Positions 46,338 to 56,755 are shown, numbered from the stretch's first letter. The stretch is 64,000 bases of DNA from Selenomonas sp. (GCA_022482925.1 JAKVOG010000007.1:85077-149076), one strand, 5' to 3'. Notes: generated by a model not told the origin, from the sequence alone. Numbers and translations are program-made.

Positions 46338-46393
46338 TTGGTTTAGACCTAGCTCCCCGTCGGGTAAAGCCAGTCAATTTCAACTGGAACCAA
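46338..46393 (-). promoter_or_regulatory. Structured leader upstream of rpmE
   Basis: On the minus strand TTGGTT pairs with AACCAA, enclosing two hairpins (CCAGT/ACTGG and CCC/GGG). Other bacteria have several unrelated L31 autoregulatory leaders. This may be one, but I cannot match it to a known family. Confidence 0.5.
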
Positions 46394-46418
46394 ACGTCAA
46401 TACGTTCAGTACCTTCCT

Positions 46419-46447
46419 AGTATAGCACGGCATTTCCCCGTATGCAA
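46419..46447 (-). promoter_or_regulatory. rpmE promoter
   Basis: Minus strand TTGCAT (46447-46442), 17-bp spacer, TATACT (46424-46419). Start of transcription near 46412. Confidence 0.65.
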
Positions 46448-46540
46448 GGAAATCCATGAAGTTTTACACCCTTTAATAAGAACAGTTATCGCTTCTGCAA
46501 GTTGCCAGCAAGTTAAGTGAGCCCCCCCATCAGGCAGTAG

Positions 46541-47386
46541 TTACTTCTTATCGAAACGTTGAGCTAATCGTTCTGTACTAGCAGCAGCTGTAACAGATTT
46601 CAACTGAGATATGGCAGCTTCTCGCAGCCGTTGCAGACGGTCAGATTGCGAGATACTGTTCTTGATGAATTCAGCATTAAGTGTCTCAAGGTTAGAAAGA
46701 ACGATAAGCTGCCCAAGATCAGCAGTATCGCGAATATTTCCCTTAGCCGCTGGATTCTGATCACGCCATTCTTTTGCAGTCATGCCAAAAAGTGCCACGT
46801 TAATTATGTCAGCTTCGTTGGCATAAGTGCTATTAATATATCGCGCAGGAAGTTTTTCATCGACAAGATGTTCCTTAATCGCGTCAGTGTGGATACGATA
46901 GTTGGTCTTCGCAATCTCGCGACGAGCTGACCAGTCAAGAGAAAGATGATCGCTTTCGGCCTGTTTGAGCCGTTGATAGTCTTTGATAATGTAAAGTTCA
47001 AATTCCGGAGAAATCCATGCGGCAAACTTGAAAGCAATATCGCTATGAGCATAAGTACCACCATTACGACCAGATTTTGATGTAATTCCAACGGCATTCG
47101 TTTCTTTAATCCATTTTTGTGGTGGCAACGTAAAAGAGTTTTCTCCCGCTTCACTTCTAAAGTGATCTAATTGAGCAAGTATGAAATTCGGATTGTGAAG
47201 TTGCTCCCAAACGCCTAAATACTCAACGGTATTGCGTAAACGCATCCAGTTATTTATTACAATAGATGGATTGTCGGACTTGTACTTTGCGATATCAGTA
47301 AGCGAAATGTAATCTATACCGTCACCAGAGAGTGTAGCACGAATGCTTAACCCCTTGGCTTCAATAGTTCCATTTACTTTTTTCAT
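46541..47386 (-). CDS. KilA-N domain protein
   Basis: 281 aa. The N-terminal ~110 residues show the KilA-N DNA-binding domain (GDGIDYISLTDIAKYKSD, NWMRLRNTVEYLGVWE, GRNGGTYAHSDIAFKFAAWI). The remainder is helical and unassigned. KilA-N proteins are typical of phages and mobile islands and may act as anti-repressors or DNA-binding accessory factors. Of two ATGs the one at 47386 is better spaced from GGAAGG. It marks the start of the accessory region; AT content is higher than in the housekeeping genes. Confidence 0.85.
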   Translation of the reverse strand: MKKVNGTIEAKGLSIRATLSGDGIDYISLTDIAKYKSDNPSIVINNWMRLRNTVEYLGVWEQLHNPNFILAQLDHFRSEAGENSFTLPPQKWIKETNAVGITSKSGRNGGTYAHSDIAFKFAAWISPEFELYIIKDYQRLKQAESDHLSLDWSARREIAKTNYRIHTDAIKEHLVDEKLPARYINSTYANEADIINVALFGMTAKEWRDQNPAAKGNIRDTADLGQLIVLSNLETLNAEFIKNSISQSDRLQRLREAAISQLKSVTAAASTERLAQRFDKK

Positions 47387-47496
47387 AACCATAATCCTTC
47401 CGATTTCATTTCAAAAACCTATCGAATTCGATTGGTTTTGACTAATTGACTTTGCCTAAAACGCCTAGCAACCAACTATCTTTTGACATGTTTCCC

Positions 47497-47937
47497 TTAT
47501 ATATTATCCTGTCGGATGATATTGTTGACTTCAACCTGTGCCTGGGGGCTAGCACCAAGGATTTTATTGCCAATCCGCTCGGCGGTGCTCGCCTCAGCGC
47601 TCTGCGTTCCCTTAGCTTGTGCTAGTATTCCGTTTTTCAAGAATTCAAGTATGCTACATGTCAATTTTTCCTGGTTGATCTCATGCAACGTCTTTATGAG
47701 TTCAACTTCGACAGCACTCAGCTTTATTGGCATCTTCTCCCTCACATCCGTTAGTCCCATCATATAATCCAACGTAACATCATAGATAGATGCCAGCATA
47801 AGCATGTTCTTTTGTGTCAAATCATATTTTCCACGTTCTACAGAAGCATACTGCCCCCTGGATATGCCAAGTTGTACAGCTATATCCTCCTGCCTCATCT
47901 TTTTAGATTTTCTCAGCTCTTTCAATCTCGTCTTCAT
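47497..47937 (-). CDS. XRE-family HTH regulator
   Basis: 146 aa. N-terminal Cro/CI-type HTH (about residues 3-60: LKELRKSKKMRQEDIAVQLG, SRGQYASVERGKYDLT) and a helical C-terminal part of unknown role. The start is taken at ATG 47937 (MKTRLKELRK), with GGAG 9 nt upstream; the ATG at 47961 has no RBS. It could regulate the adjacent KilA-N gene, on the same strand 110 bp downstream. Confidence 0.85.
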   Translation of the reverse strand: MKTRLKELRKSKKMRQEDIAVQLGISRGQYASVERGKYDLTQKNMLMLASIYDVTLDYMMGLTDVREKMPIKLSAVEVELIKTLHEINQEKLTCSILEFLKNGILAQAKGTQSAEASTAERIGNKILGASPQAQVEVNNIIRQDNI

Positions 47938-48078
47938 TTTAGCCATCTCCAAATTACTCATTAAACATGCCCAAACAAACGATCCCCCTTATCGTAGCAC
48001 GTAAAACACTTAATTTCAATATTTACCCGTTAAATAGCTTGTTAAACTTTACATATCGTATTCACTCACGTAGCATAC

Positions 48079-50113
48079 TCACACCCTTGGCCCGATTCCT
48101 GCATCATTCAGCAGCTCCGGATGACGCACGAGCCAGCCGGTGATCTCGCACCAGGCATCGCGCTCAGCCTTGAACTGTACCGTATCCCGCAGCAGCGGCA
48201 GCTCCTTGGCCGACACCTGCAGGGACTGCGCCGTCTGATTCCGGTAATCGCCCAGCATATCCTCCGTCATCCAGCAATACGGCGTCACCACATGATCCAG
48301 CTTCTCCGTCAATGACGGAAACAGCGAATAATACTCGAAGCCCTTCGGTGCAATGAGCTCCATCAGCGTCGGCAGGATATTCATATGCCCGCCGATCGTA
48401 TTGCCAGCCAGCATCTCCGGCTGTCAGCTCCGGATGATGCATCGCAAACGATGTCAGCAAGCCATCACGCAGCGATGGCTCCCGCCGATCGATCACTCCA
48501 TGCTCGAACGGGATCAGCCCCGTCGAATGGTCGCCCGTAACGATGAACAGACTATCCGGATACGCTGCCCTCATTTCCTCAACAAAATGCATCAGTGACT
48601 GGTCTGCATACCAGCAGCCTCCCAGCTTTCGCCAGGCCATCTTATCATGCTTCAACTGCCCCGACCACGCCGGCATCACCCGGTCCATATCAAAGCCCAG
48701 CTTATCCATCGGCATATGATATGGTCCATGGTTCGACGTCGTATACAGGAAGTGGAACACCGGCTGGTCCGCATCCTGCTCCCGGATCAGCTCAGCCGCG
48801 CGATTCAGGAATACGTGGTCATAGATGCCGAGCCAGGTCCGCGGGGCGTCTGCCGGGCAAATATCGAATCCACTATGACAGGCATCAAAGCCAGCCGCCG
48901 GCAGGAAATGCTCCAGGCTGCCATGCCCCAGCCCGCCACCATACCAGAACTCCGTCCGATAGCCCAGCCGCCGCAGCTGCTCCGGCCATGACGTCAAGGC
49001 ACGCCCCTGCCAGAACGGCATCTTTTCATTCAGCTCCAGATCCGCATCATAGACACCGGCTGTCAGCCCCACCACTGAAGGCCGGGAGCGCATACCAGCA
49101 GGCAGGAAATTATTGATGGCCACCGTATGCTGATCCTGCCGGAACCGCTGGCTGGCCTCCATCAGATTCAGCTCATCATAGATTGGATCGAACGGTGCTT
49201 GTGCATGGCCTTCGCCCAGCAAAAAGAAAATATGCTTTGGCGCGTGTATCCGCGGTCCTCCAGCTTCATGCCTGAATAAACGCAACGGATCATCCGTCAA
49301 AGCAGCCCCAGCCGGCAGCACCGGCTGGATGACATGCTCAGACTCAGCATCATCGTGCAGCAGCATCTCATCCAGCGGTGCCCTCAGCACCAGTTCCAGC
49401 GCGATCAGATCATCCATAGCAGCCTTCGACAGTAAAGTATCCTCTTTGACTATGGCCGGCAGTTCATCCCACTCCGGTTTTTTCCGATGGTCCAGTGTCC
49501 CGCCATAACGCATCCAATAGAACCAAAGCACCGACGTCAGGAACACTACCGTGTTCAGCCCATACTGGAGCCATGGAGACGACAGCTCCACATAGGGCAG
49601 CACCGGCGTTGCCAGCAAATACTGGATACCATGATAGCAGAGCAGTGCATAGGGAATATAGCCCAGCAAGATCCACGCACCATGATTCTGGTTGAAGAAT
49701 ATATCGACAAAATTCTTCTTGTCCGCATGCCCGGCCAGCCGCATCGTCTGATTGAACGTATCATGAAAATGATAATAGAAAATCATCTTCCCCATGAAGG
49801 CCGTATATAAAACCAACAGATAAACCGTCAGACCAGCGGTCCGAACCATATCTCCCGCCGAAAAATATTCCGGCAGGAATGCCCCCGGCAAGCTCACCAG
49901 CACCAGCGAATACAAGAACACATACGCATTAAAATCCAGGCCCCACCAAAATGCATACCGGAAGCAAGCCCACCTTTTCCGCCACTCACCACGAGGACTC
50001 CTTCCGGGGCGATACACCATGATAAAGGACAAACGAAACAACGCACAAACCACCGGTGCAACCAGCACCAGCTTGAGATCCTGTTGAAGCCCTATAAAAA
50101 AAGACAAAAACAT
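48079..50113 (-). pseudogene. LTA synthase-like sulfatase-domain membrane protein, frameshifted
   Basis: About 677 aa when corrected. N-terminal membrane domain with about five helices (residues 1-200). The extracytoplasmic alkaline-phosphatase/sulfatase domain shows HIFFLLGEGHAQ (first metal loop), FLYTTSNHGPYHMP and FIVTGDHSTG (metal His/Asp). The enzyme class transfers phosphoglycerol or phosphoethanolamine to envelope glycans or lipids; in a diderm an OpgB/EptA-like role is as likely as LTA synthesis. An extra G near 48419 breaks the frame after HHPELTA; the other frame continues (MLAGNTIGGHMNILPTLMEL) to 48079. RBS GAGGTG. Confidence 0.82.
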
Positions 50114-50166
50114 CCCGTCACCTCATATACCACGATCTTTAAACATTCCCGTACATTATACCATAG

Positions 50167-51558
50167 TTACGACATCAGGATCACATCTTGACGAAACTTC
50201 ACCGACTGATGCAAATCCTCCGAGAATCCATGGATACTAAACAGAATATAAACCACCTTGCGCTGCCCATCCCGCCAGTGGACCAGTGCCGCCTTGCGTT
50301 CCAGTGCCTGCAATACATTCACGCCCACTACTCCCTGCCAGAATTTACATTCTCCAAGAACCAGTATGCCTTCATCCTCTGACACCCCTACCACATCAAT
50401 CTCATTGCCGGCATTATCCCACCAACGCCCCACCTTATCCAACAGATAAGGCAAATCACCATCAGCTGACATCTTCCATAGCTGCTCCCGACAGATGTCT
50501 TCATAGATAAAACTGACCCGATTATCGATAAAATTCTGTTTGATACGCCGAAGCACCAGTTCCTGATGCCCGGACTCCAGATAACTGCGGTTCGGATAAA
50601 CAAACTGAAACCAAAACGCCAGGAATGGGTCCTGGATCTTGTAAATGCCCCGCTTACTTTTCTCTGGGTTGCTTTCCGTAATCGGAACCTCGCGCTCAAG
50701 CAAATCCAGCTCGATCAAGACCCGTAAGTAGCGGGGGATGCTCGTCTGCTTCTGTTGCAGCACCGTTGCAATCTTCGACAGCTTATGATTGCCCGCAGCA
50801 ATGGCCCGCATAATCGAAAAATAACTGCCCACATCAGAAACTTCGCGCTGCAGCAGGAAGTTCGGCTCATCATACAAGAAGCTGCCGGGATCTAAAACAC
50901 AGTCCTGAATCCCCTGCTCCAATGTCCCAGCCTGACGGAACACCTCAATATACTTGGGAACACCGCCAGTCACACTATAGTACTGCACCAGCCGGTCCTT
51001 TGACATATCCTCCGCAAAGAAATCCGCATAATACTCAAAACAAACCGGCCGTAACCGAAGCTGCGCCGTCCTGCGCCCGTAAATCGGACTCTCATAACTC
51101 AGTGTCTGCGACATCATCATGGAAATCAACGAACCACAAAGCACGACCATCACATTCGCCTTGCACAAGCACTGATCCCAGATCCGCTGAAAAACAGACA
51201 AAAACGCTGGACTGCTCTTGCCAATGTACTGGAACTCATCCAGCACAATGACCAGCCGCTCCTGCTGAGCCGACTGAACCAATCGCTCAAAGATTGGCTC
51301 CCAGCGGGACAGCACCGCCTCCCGCAGCAAATCATCACCCAGATACTCCGCCGCCAGGGACTGGAACACCTGCCGATTCATCGCCTCTGACTCTTCGGTT
51401 GCCAAAAAATAGATTGCCGGCTTCCCTTCGATAAAATGAGTCAGCAACGTAGTCTTCCCCACCCGGCGGCGGCCATAAACCACAACCAACGACGCCGCAT
51501 CTGAAGCATATTCCCGCTCCAGCAAAGTCATCTCCTGCTTACGATCCACAAACTGCAT
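50167..51558 (-). CDS. DUF234-type archaeal-ATPase-family protein with nuclease-like C-terminus
   Basis: 463 aa. N-terminal AAA+ module (archaeal ATPase, AAA_14/AAA_35 type): Walker A YGRRRVGKTTLL, Walker B VIVLDEFQYIG, sensor VVLCGSLIS. A winged-helix middle part (KLSKIATVLQQKQTSIPRYL) follows. The C-terminal DUF234 domain shows NEIDVVGVS then LVLGECKFWQ, a D...ExK pattern of PD-(D/E)xK nucleases. Such genes are patchily distributed, mobile and of unproven function; a defence or plasmid-maintenance role is a guess. GGGGGTGA precedes the ATG. A 25-bp palindrome covers its promoter. Confidence 0.82.
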   Translation of the reverse strand: MQFVDRKQEMTLLEREYASDAASLVVVYGRRRVGKTTLLTHFIEGKPAIYFLATEESEAMNRQVFQSLAAEYLGDDLLREAVLSRWEPIFERLVQSAQQERLVIVLDEFQYIGKSSPAFLSVFQRIWDQCLCKANVMVVLCGSLISMMMSQTLSYESPIYGRRTAQLRLRPVCFEYYADFFAEDMSKDRLVQYYSVTGGVPKYIEVFRQAGTLEQGIQDCVLDPGSFLYDEPNFLLQREVSDVGSYFSIMRAIAAGNHKLSKIATVLQQKQTSIPRYLRVLIELDLLEREVPITESNPEKSKRGIYKIQDPFLAFWFQFVYPNRSYLESGHQELVLRRIKQNFIDNRVSFIYEDICREQLWKMSADGDLPYLLDKVGRWWDNAGNEIDVVGVSEDEGILVLGECKFWQGVVGVNVLQALERKAALVHWRDGQRKVVYILFSIHGFSEDLHQSVKFRQDVILMS

Positions 51559-51574
51559 ACCGTCACCCCCATAA

Positions 51575-51632
51575 AAATACTATATCCACAAATATTATAC
51601 TTCAAAATATAATATTTGTGGATATAGTATTT
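51575..51632. promoter_or_regulatory. 25-bp perfect palindrome over the promoter of the DUF234 ATPase
   Basis: Arms 51575-51599 and 51608-51632 (each contains CTATATCCACAAATATTATA or its complement) around the 8-nt loop CTTCAAAA. On the minus strand TTGAAG-17-TAGTAT, a promoter, lies within it, 17 bases from the start codon. A related copy is at 57742-57795. Confidence 0.75.
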
Positions 51633-51644
51633 AAAAAAAGTCCC

Positions 51645-51675
51645 AAAATCTAACTTAACAACAAAATTAGATTTT
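51645..51675 (-). terminator. Hairpin downstream of DUF6765 copy 1
   Basis: AAAATCTAA / TTAGATTTT perfect 9-bp stem after the DUF6765 stop; the T-run is only the stem end, so termination would be weak. Confidence 0.4.
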
Positions 51676-51695
51676 CTTGCATTATATATATCATA

Positions 51696-52640
51696 TTATA
51701 TCACATCTTCCAGTCCCGCCGTCTCCAGCTGCGACTTCACCCACGCATAGTGCTCCTCAATCCCCTGATAGAACAGCTTCGGATAATCTGCATCAGCCAT
51801 GATCAGGCCTGGTTGATACTCAAGGCACTGATCCAGCTCCGTCAGTTCAGCGAACTCAAAATAATTCATCTGAATCCGCTGCAGCCAGGTCTCATTCCGG
51901 GCATTGCAATCCTCATCCTGAATCTCCTGAAACGACTTCGACAAGAACAGCTCCTGCCTGGGTGACAGTTCTGTCTCCAGGTTCTCACCAGCCACGCACA
52001 GAATCTGATAAAGCGCCCGCGCGGCCTCCATGAACTCCACCCAGTTTCTCCGGCCCTCAGTAAACTTCTGCTCACTATGCCAGTAAAGATACGGCTGATC
52101 AGGGAAATGCAATGCCGCCGCATGCCCCAAAGGCTTCAAATTTATCAACGGTGACACCTCATACTTCAGCCATTCCAGGCCGATCTTCTGCTCCGGCTGC
52201 GACTCCAGCCCCAGCAACGTATTCCCGACACTCGTGATCCCGGAAAATTCCTGGTGTGCCCAGGTATCCGCATAGACATGCAGTGCAATCCCCAGCCGGA
52301 ATAGCCGGTCCTTACCGGAATAAGTCCGCATATCTGCAGCCAGCGCCTGAGCCAGTACGCTGTTCTTCCGGCACACCAACTGCTGATCCAGCGTATCCCC
52401 ATCCAATGCCGGCAGGAAATGGAATGGTACCCAAACCTCTGCATTCTCCACTTCCCGCACATTCTCCCAAATTTCATGCCCCGAGAAGCGCTGGGGAAAC
52501 GCCGAAAAATGCGGCATCTTGTCATCTATATTGTCATCCACCAGCTACGAACACGTCGCCAGCAGCCGGGCATTGTCACTACCGAACCCAGCCCATCGTG
52601 CCAGCACATAAACCGTACTAAAATGAAAATCGATATCCAT
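51696..52640 (-). pseudogene. DUF6765 family protein, copy 1, amber-interrupted
   Basis: Same 945-bp length as the intact copy 3 and nearly identical to it. From the ATG at 52640 (RBS AAGAGG) it reads MDIDFHFSTVYVLARWAGFG and then meets TAG at 52547-52545, where copy 3 has CAG (Gln). Translation could restart at the ATG at 52541 to give 281 aa. DUF6765 proteins are soluble and His-rich (GIALHVYADTWAHQEF; FHFLPALDGD); function unknown, with a metal-dependent hydrolase-like look. Confidence 0.8.
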
Positions 52641-52661
52641 ACTTTATGCCTCTTGATCATA

Positions 52662-53375
52662 TCACTCCGAAAAACTATCTTTTATAATCTCTTGCAGTGC
52701 CTGAACGAAACAGTCTACATCCCTGATTGCCGTTTCTACATACGAGCGGTCAATAGGGTATTGTTCTCCAGTTTCATGATTACAATCCGCTTGATGTGCA
52801 ATCTTATTTCGCCGAGAAAAATATTCATCCAATCTTGACGAAAGTTCTTCTTCCGGCTTTCTATCCAGGTCTTCTCTTGCATACATTTTACAAGCAACCT
52901 TATCAAAAACGCCTTTCGTGTTAAATATCATGCGAAGCTGGCCTTTGATATCTTTCGAACTCATATATGTCTTCGTCGAATGATACCCGATTATCGCTGT
53001 TCCGACCCACGCTTGATCCTCGGGATGTTTCAATGCCTCTACGACCTGCGCTACAGGAATCATTAAGTTCCGATATGCATCTGATTGGTCTAAGTCCCCT
53101 TCATACATCTGTCGCATCGCAAAGATACACAACCTATGCATGAAATAATCCAAAGCACTCTCTAAAAATACAATCTGGGAACGATATATATCTTCCGCTA
53201 AGTTTGTCGGAACTGACTCAGACGTATCATCTATCAAGCAGGATTTTGCCTTTATCGCCTCAACATTCGTATGGAACTCAGTAAAAACTTTGGCCCAACC
53301 AGTATCCGCAAAAGCAATATCTGTTTTGGAGCGAACGGACTCAGCTCTAGCTGAAAGTACCAATTTACGCGCCAT
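52662..53375 (-). CDS. HEPN-domain putative RNase of an AAA/HEPN pair
   Basis: 237 aa, all-helical. The HEPN RNase motif RX4H is present near the C-terminus (RRNKIAHQAD, about residue 200) and it resembles RiboL-PSP-type HEPN proteins. Its start overlaps the 3' end of the ATPase gene by 11 bp (ATG 53375 with GGTGAG inside the ATPase gene), so the two are translated together. By analogy with PrrC/RloC, where an ABC-type ATPase and a HEPN anticodon nuclease are fused, this is probably an abortive-infection effector kept in check by the ATPase. This is inference. Confidence 0.75.
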   Translation of the reverse strand: MARKLVLSARAESVRSKTDIAFADTGWAKVFTEFHTNVEAIKAKSCLIDDTSESVPTNLAEDIYRSQIVFLESALDYFMHRLCIFAMRQMYEGDLDQSDAYRNLMIPVAQVVEALKHPEDQAWVGTAIIGYHSTKTYMSSKDIKGQLRMIFNTKGVFDKVACKMYAREDLDRKPEEELSSRLDEYFSRRNKIAHQADCNHETGEQYPIDRSYVETAIRDVDCFVQALQEIIKDSFSE

Positions 53376-54615
53376 AATGCTCACCATCCAGCACTTCCAT
53401 AAGGCTGCTTCCCTTCAGAGGAATCGGTGCATACCGCCCCATCACATAGCCTTTTCGGATATTCTCGTCTTTACGAACATTCTTCAGTTCAACCAGTGAA
53501 TAATACTCCGACGACTTCGTTTCAGGATTACGCTCAGCAAACCAAATTTGATCACGTCGAAACAAATCCAGATCCAGAAGGCTCGTATCATGAGTTGTAA
53601 AAATCAATTGAGGCTGCGTGTCCCCGCGCCATTTCTTGACAACGGCCAGCAGATTCGACACGATTGCTGGATGCAGGCTACGCTCAAGCTCATCATATAA
53701 CAATATCTTCCCCTTAGACAGCACATCCATTAAAGGGCAAATCATCTTAAACAGCTTTTGCGTCCCTACAGATTCTTCCTGCAGGTCCAAAACATACGAA
53801 TCATAAACGAATTTCACTTCGATAAAGTTCGACTTTGCCATCCCCGGCACTGCACGCAATATCTCTCGTACCTGCGGAGGAACATTCGCCAAAGATATCT
53901 CTTTCGCTTCTGTCTTCACAAGAATATCCCTGATTGGCACACCTATCTTCCGAAAGAACTCCACCATCATCTTCTTTGCTTTACCATTCTGTTGAATCTC
54001 ATTTGTCGAATATGGCAACCAATTATCCATTTCCGATGTATGTACCATCACTTGTTCCTTGAAGAACCGAAATGGCTGGACGATTTGCGGTAATCTACAC
54101 CAAGCCTCTGCCGTCGACAAGAATAGCTTATTCCCCTTGCTCTTTTCAATGATATCCGTTAGTTCACGCTTATATGCCGCACCAAAAGAAAAATTCCCCC
54201 GATCTCGATCAAATATTTTCGCAGGGCGTCCAGCTGGAAAATGATACAGATATTCCTCCTGTACTTCATGATCCATCACAGAAAATCCGTATACATATCG
54301 TATGCTATCCATCTCAAACTGAACCGACAGTTCTGACGGTTCTGATAAAGATAATTTATGTGGCCAGCGTGGGATTGCATCACCTTCCTGAAACTTAGTA
54401 CACTCACAGACTAAAAAAGCCATATATCCCATTGCATCGATCAGCGTAGTCTTTCCTGATGCATTTGCACCATATACAGATGCCATCCGCAATACCCGAT
54501 AGTTTCCCAATGAATAGAGTTCCGCTTCATGAGAGTCATCCTTACCTGCCAGCATAGAAAAAACGATTTGTTCTCGTATGGATTTGTAGTTGCTCACCTT
54601 AAACTCCAGTAACAT
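53365..54615 (-). CDS. AAA_21/OLD-like ATPase of an AAA/HEPN pair
   Basis: 416 aa ABC/SMC-like ATPase. N-terminal FKVSNYKSIREQIVFSM, Walker A GANASGKTT (49-57), Walker B ILLYDELERSLHP (about 315-327) and H-loop FTTHDTSLLDLD. No TOPRIM domain, unlike OLD and Gabija GajA. It resembles the ATPases of AbiL, PARIS and RloA systems, which sense phage factors. GGAGGAGGGGG precedes the ATG. It forms a two-gene operon with the HEPN gene. Confidence 0.85.
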   Translation of the reverse strand: MLLEFKVSNYKSIREQIVFSMLAGKDDSHEAELYSLGNYRVLRMASVYGANASGKTTLIDAMGYMAFLVCECTKFQEGDAIPRWPHKLSLSEPSELSVQFEMDSIRYVYGFSVMDHEVQEEYLYHFPAGRPAKIFDRDRGNFSFGAAYKRELTDIIEKSKGNKLFLSTAEAWCRLPQIVQPFRFFKEQVMVHTSEMDNWLPYSTNEIQQNGKAKKMMVEFFRKIGVPIRDILVKTEAKEISLANVPPQVREILRAVPGMAKSNFIEVKFVYDSYVLDLQEESVGTQKLFKMICPLMDVLSKGKILLYDELERSLHPAIVSNLLAVVKKWRGDTQPQLIFTTHDTSLLDLDLFRRDQIWFAERNPETKSSEYYSLVELKNVRKDENIRKGYVMGRYAPIPLKGSSLMEVLDGEHYGA

Positions 54616-55096
54616 TTAACCCCCTCCTCCTTAGCTCAATTATACGCTAGCCCCAACTGGTTTTGCAATTAAACTTTGATTTTTGTAGCTTTTACACAAA
54701 TATATCAATTTGATTTCATTATCGTTCAGATCGAATCCTGCATCAAAGGTCGGAATCACTCATCAGAAAAGGGCAGCCAAATTCGGCTGCCCCAGTACGT
54801 CATATCTTTTTCACAGTATATTGATCCAGCAAGTCCGCATAAAGATGTGCACCTCCAGCGAATAGCATTAAATTCATCTAGAAAGGCAGTGTATGCCACG
54901 GACTGATATCTCTCATAATTAAGGATGTCACTACCGTAAGCACAAAATACCCCGCAAAGCCACTTGAGCTGCGGATCTGCTTCCGCTAGACCGACAAGTA
55001 TTTAGTCATATAAGCTGCAACAAATCGATACCACTTTATCATCCTGAATACCAACAATCAGTGAATGTCCTCCACCATTCCCATAATCAATATACC
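54616..55096 (-). pseudogene. Remnant of an unknown small protein cut by IS66
   Basis: No intact gene. From 55096 to about 54800 the minus strand still reads YIDYGNGGGHSLIVGIQDDK, then an in-frame TAA, then LAEADPQLKWLCGVF and NYERYQSVAYTAFLDEFN, followed by a terminator hairpin (GGGCAGCC/GGCTGCCC, 54771-54792). The pattern resembles small SMI1/immunity-type proteins, but I cannot assign it. Its 5' end is missing at the IS66 boundary. From 54616 to 54770 I see nothing coding; it should hold the AAA-gene promoter. Confidence 0.45.
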
Positions 55097-55138
55097 GTAA
55101 GCGTTAAATCATCAGGTGTCAGTCCTTCCAAACAAAAA

Positions 55139-55160
55139 GGCCAGCCAAGTTTGGCTGACC
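55139..55160 (-). terminator. Terminator of IS66 tnpC
   Basis: GG-CAGCC / GGCTG-CC stem with TTTTTGTTTGG following on the minus strand. It is closely similar to hairpins at 54771-54792 and 60706-60727. Confidence 0.65.
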
Positions 55161-55170
55161 ACTAGATCGG

Positions 55171-56755
55171 TTATTTGCAGTTTTGCTGGATTTCATCGGC
55201 CCAAGGAAGGACGCTATCCAGGAACTCTGGATGAATCTTGAAATCCATATTCGGAAGCTTCGTGAATAGATAGGTTAGATACTTGAATGGATCCAGTCCG
55301 TTCGCCTTGCTGGTCTCAATCATGCTGTAGGCCGCAGCGCTGGCTGCGGCTCCCTTCGGGGATCCGCTGAACAACCAGTTCTTCCGACCTATGGTGAAGT
55401 TCCGGATGGCTCGTTCACAGATATTATTGGACATGGCTGCTGCGCCATGGAGCAGATAGACAGATAAGCCCTCCTGATGATTCAGGACATAGTTTACGGC
55501 TTTGCCTAAGGCAGACTTCGGCGCTGTTTCCGGCTGAACTGTTTTCAGCCACACGAACAGAGCCTCCAGCTTGTCCTTTTCAAGCCGCAGACGTTCTTGC
55601 TGCCGTTCAGCGACGGGCAGCTCTGCCAGTTCCTTGTCCAGCGCAAACAATTCATTGATCCGAATGAGTGCCTGCCCACTGATGGTGTCGGCAATCTCAT
55701 CTTTACTCAATCCCGGCGGAATTGCCTCTACAAAGTACCGGCGGGCATGGACCCAGCAGAGCGCATGTGCCTCACAGGAAATCTTCTCGTATCCACTATA
55801 GCCATCCGTCTGCAGGATCCCATGAAATCCTGCCAGGAAATCTGCAGCGAAGCTGCCGCTCCGGCCCGAATGGTACTCATAGATACGAATCTGCCATCTT
55901 ACCTTCATACTCGCCATTAGTGTACACCCACATGAAAGACTTCGTAGTGTTCTTCCGGTTCTTCTCATTGAGCACCTGGACTGGCGTTTCATCCGCATGG
56001 ATGACCGGCAGCTGCAGCAGGTGCATATGCATCCGCTCCACTACGGGCATGAGCCAGTCTTCTGTCGGCCGGATGACCCAGTTCGACAGGGTAGCCCGTG
56101 AAAGCATGAGGCCGATGCCCTTCCACTCCTGTTCCTGTCGGTAAAGTGGCAGGGATAACAGATATTTCTGGCAGATGACATGGGCTACGCTGGATGGTGA
56201 AGCAATGGATTTTGCCAGGACCGGCTGCGGCATTACTGGTTTCTCAATCGAGAAATGGTTCTGTTTCCGGCACTCCAGGCACTGGAAGGTTTCCCGGTAA
56301 AAGTCGATGACCTTGATAGTCGCCGGGATAAACTTGACTGACGTGCGGACCTTCTCCCTGCCCATAGATATGAGCGGAGATCCGCAGCGTTTGCAGATCC
56401 GCTGATCTTCTGGCAATGTGGTGACCCGTTCTTCATGAGGGAAAGATCTCAGGATTTCCTCCCTGCGTCCACTTTGCTTTTTCCTGCGCTGATGAGCGGG
56501 TACTTCAATGGTGGGCTCCGGAGCACTTGCTTTGGCCTCGACTTCAGCCTCATTGAAGAGATTGATTTCTTCATTGTCGCCAAGGACACGTTTCGACTTT
56601 TCGGTTCTGGAACCGAAGGCCATCTTCTTCAGCTGAGCAATCTGTTCCTTGAGATACTGGTTTTCCTCTTTCAGGTTCCGTTTCTCATTTGCCAGGGCAT
56701 CTATCCGGTTTTGCATCTCTTGCTCACGCAGGTCAGTCATGGAAAGCCTCCTCAT
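55171..56755 (-). pseudogene. tnpC: IS66 TnpC DDE transposase, frameshifted
   Basis: About 527 aa when joined. N-terminal coiled coil (ENQYLKEQIAQLKKMAFG), zinc-finger-like CKRCGSPLIS, DDE domain with catalytic Asp in VIHADETPVQVL, Asp in LQTDGYSGYEKI and Glu in CERAIRNFTIGRKNW, and the IS66 C-terminal domain (YLTYLFTKLPN). The frame breaks near 55890 (ADSYL-stop versus IRIYEYHSGRSG). Transposition in cis is unlikely unless this is a sequence error. Confidence 0.88.
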
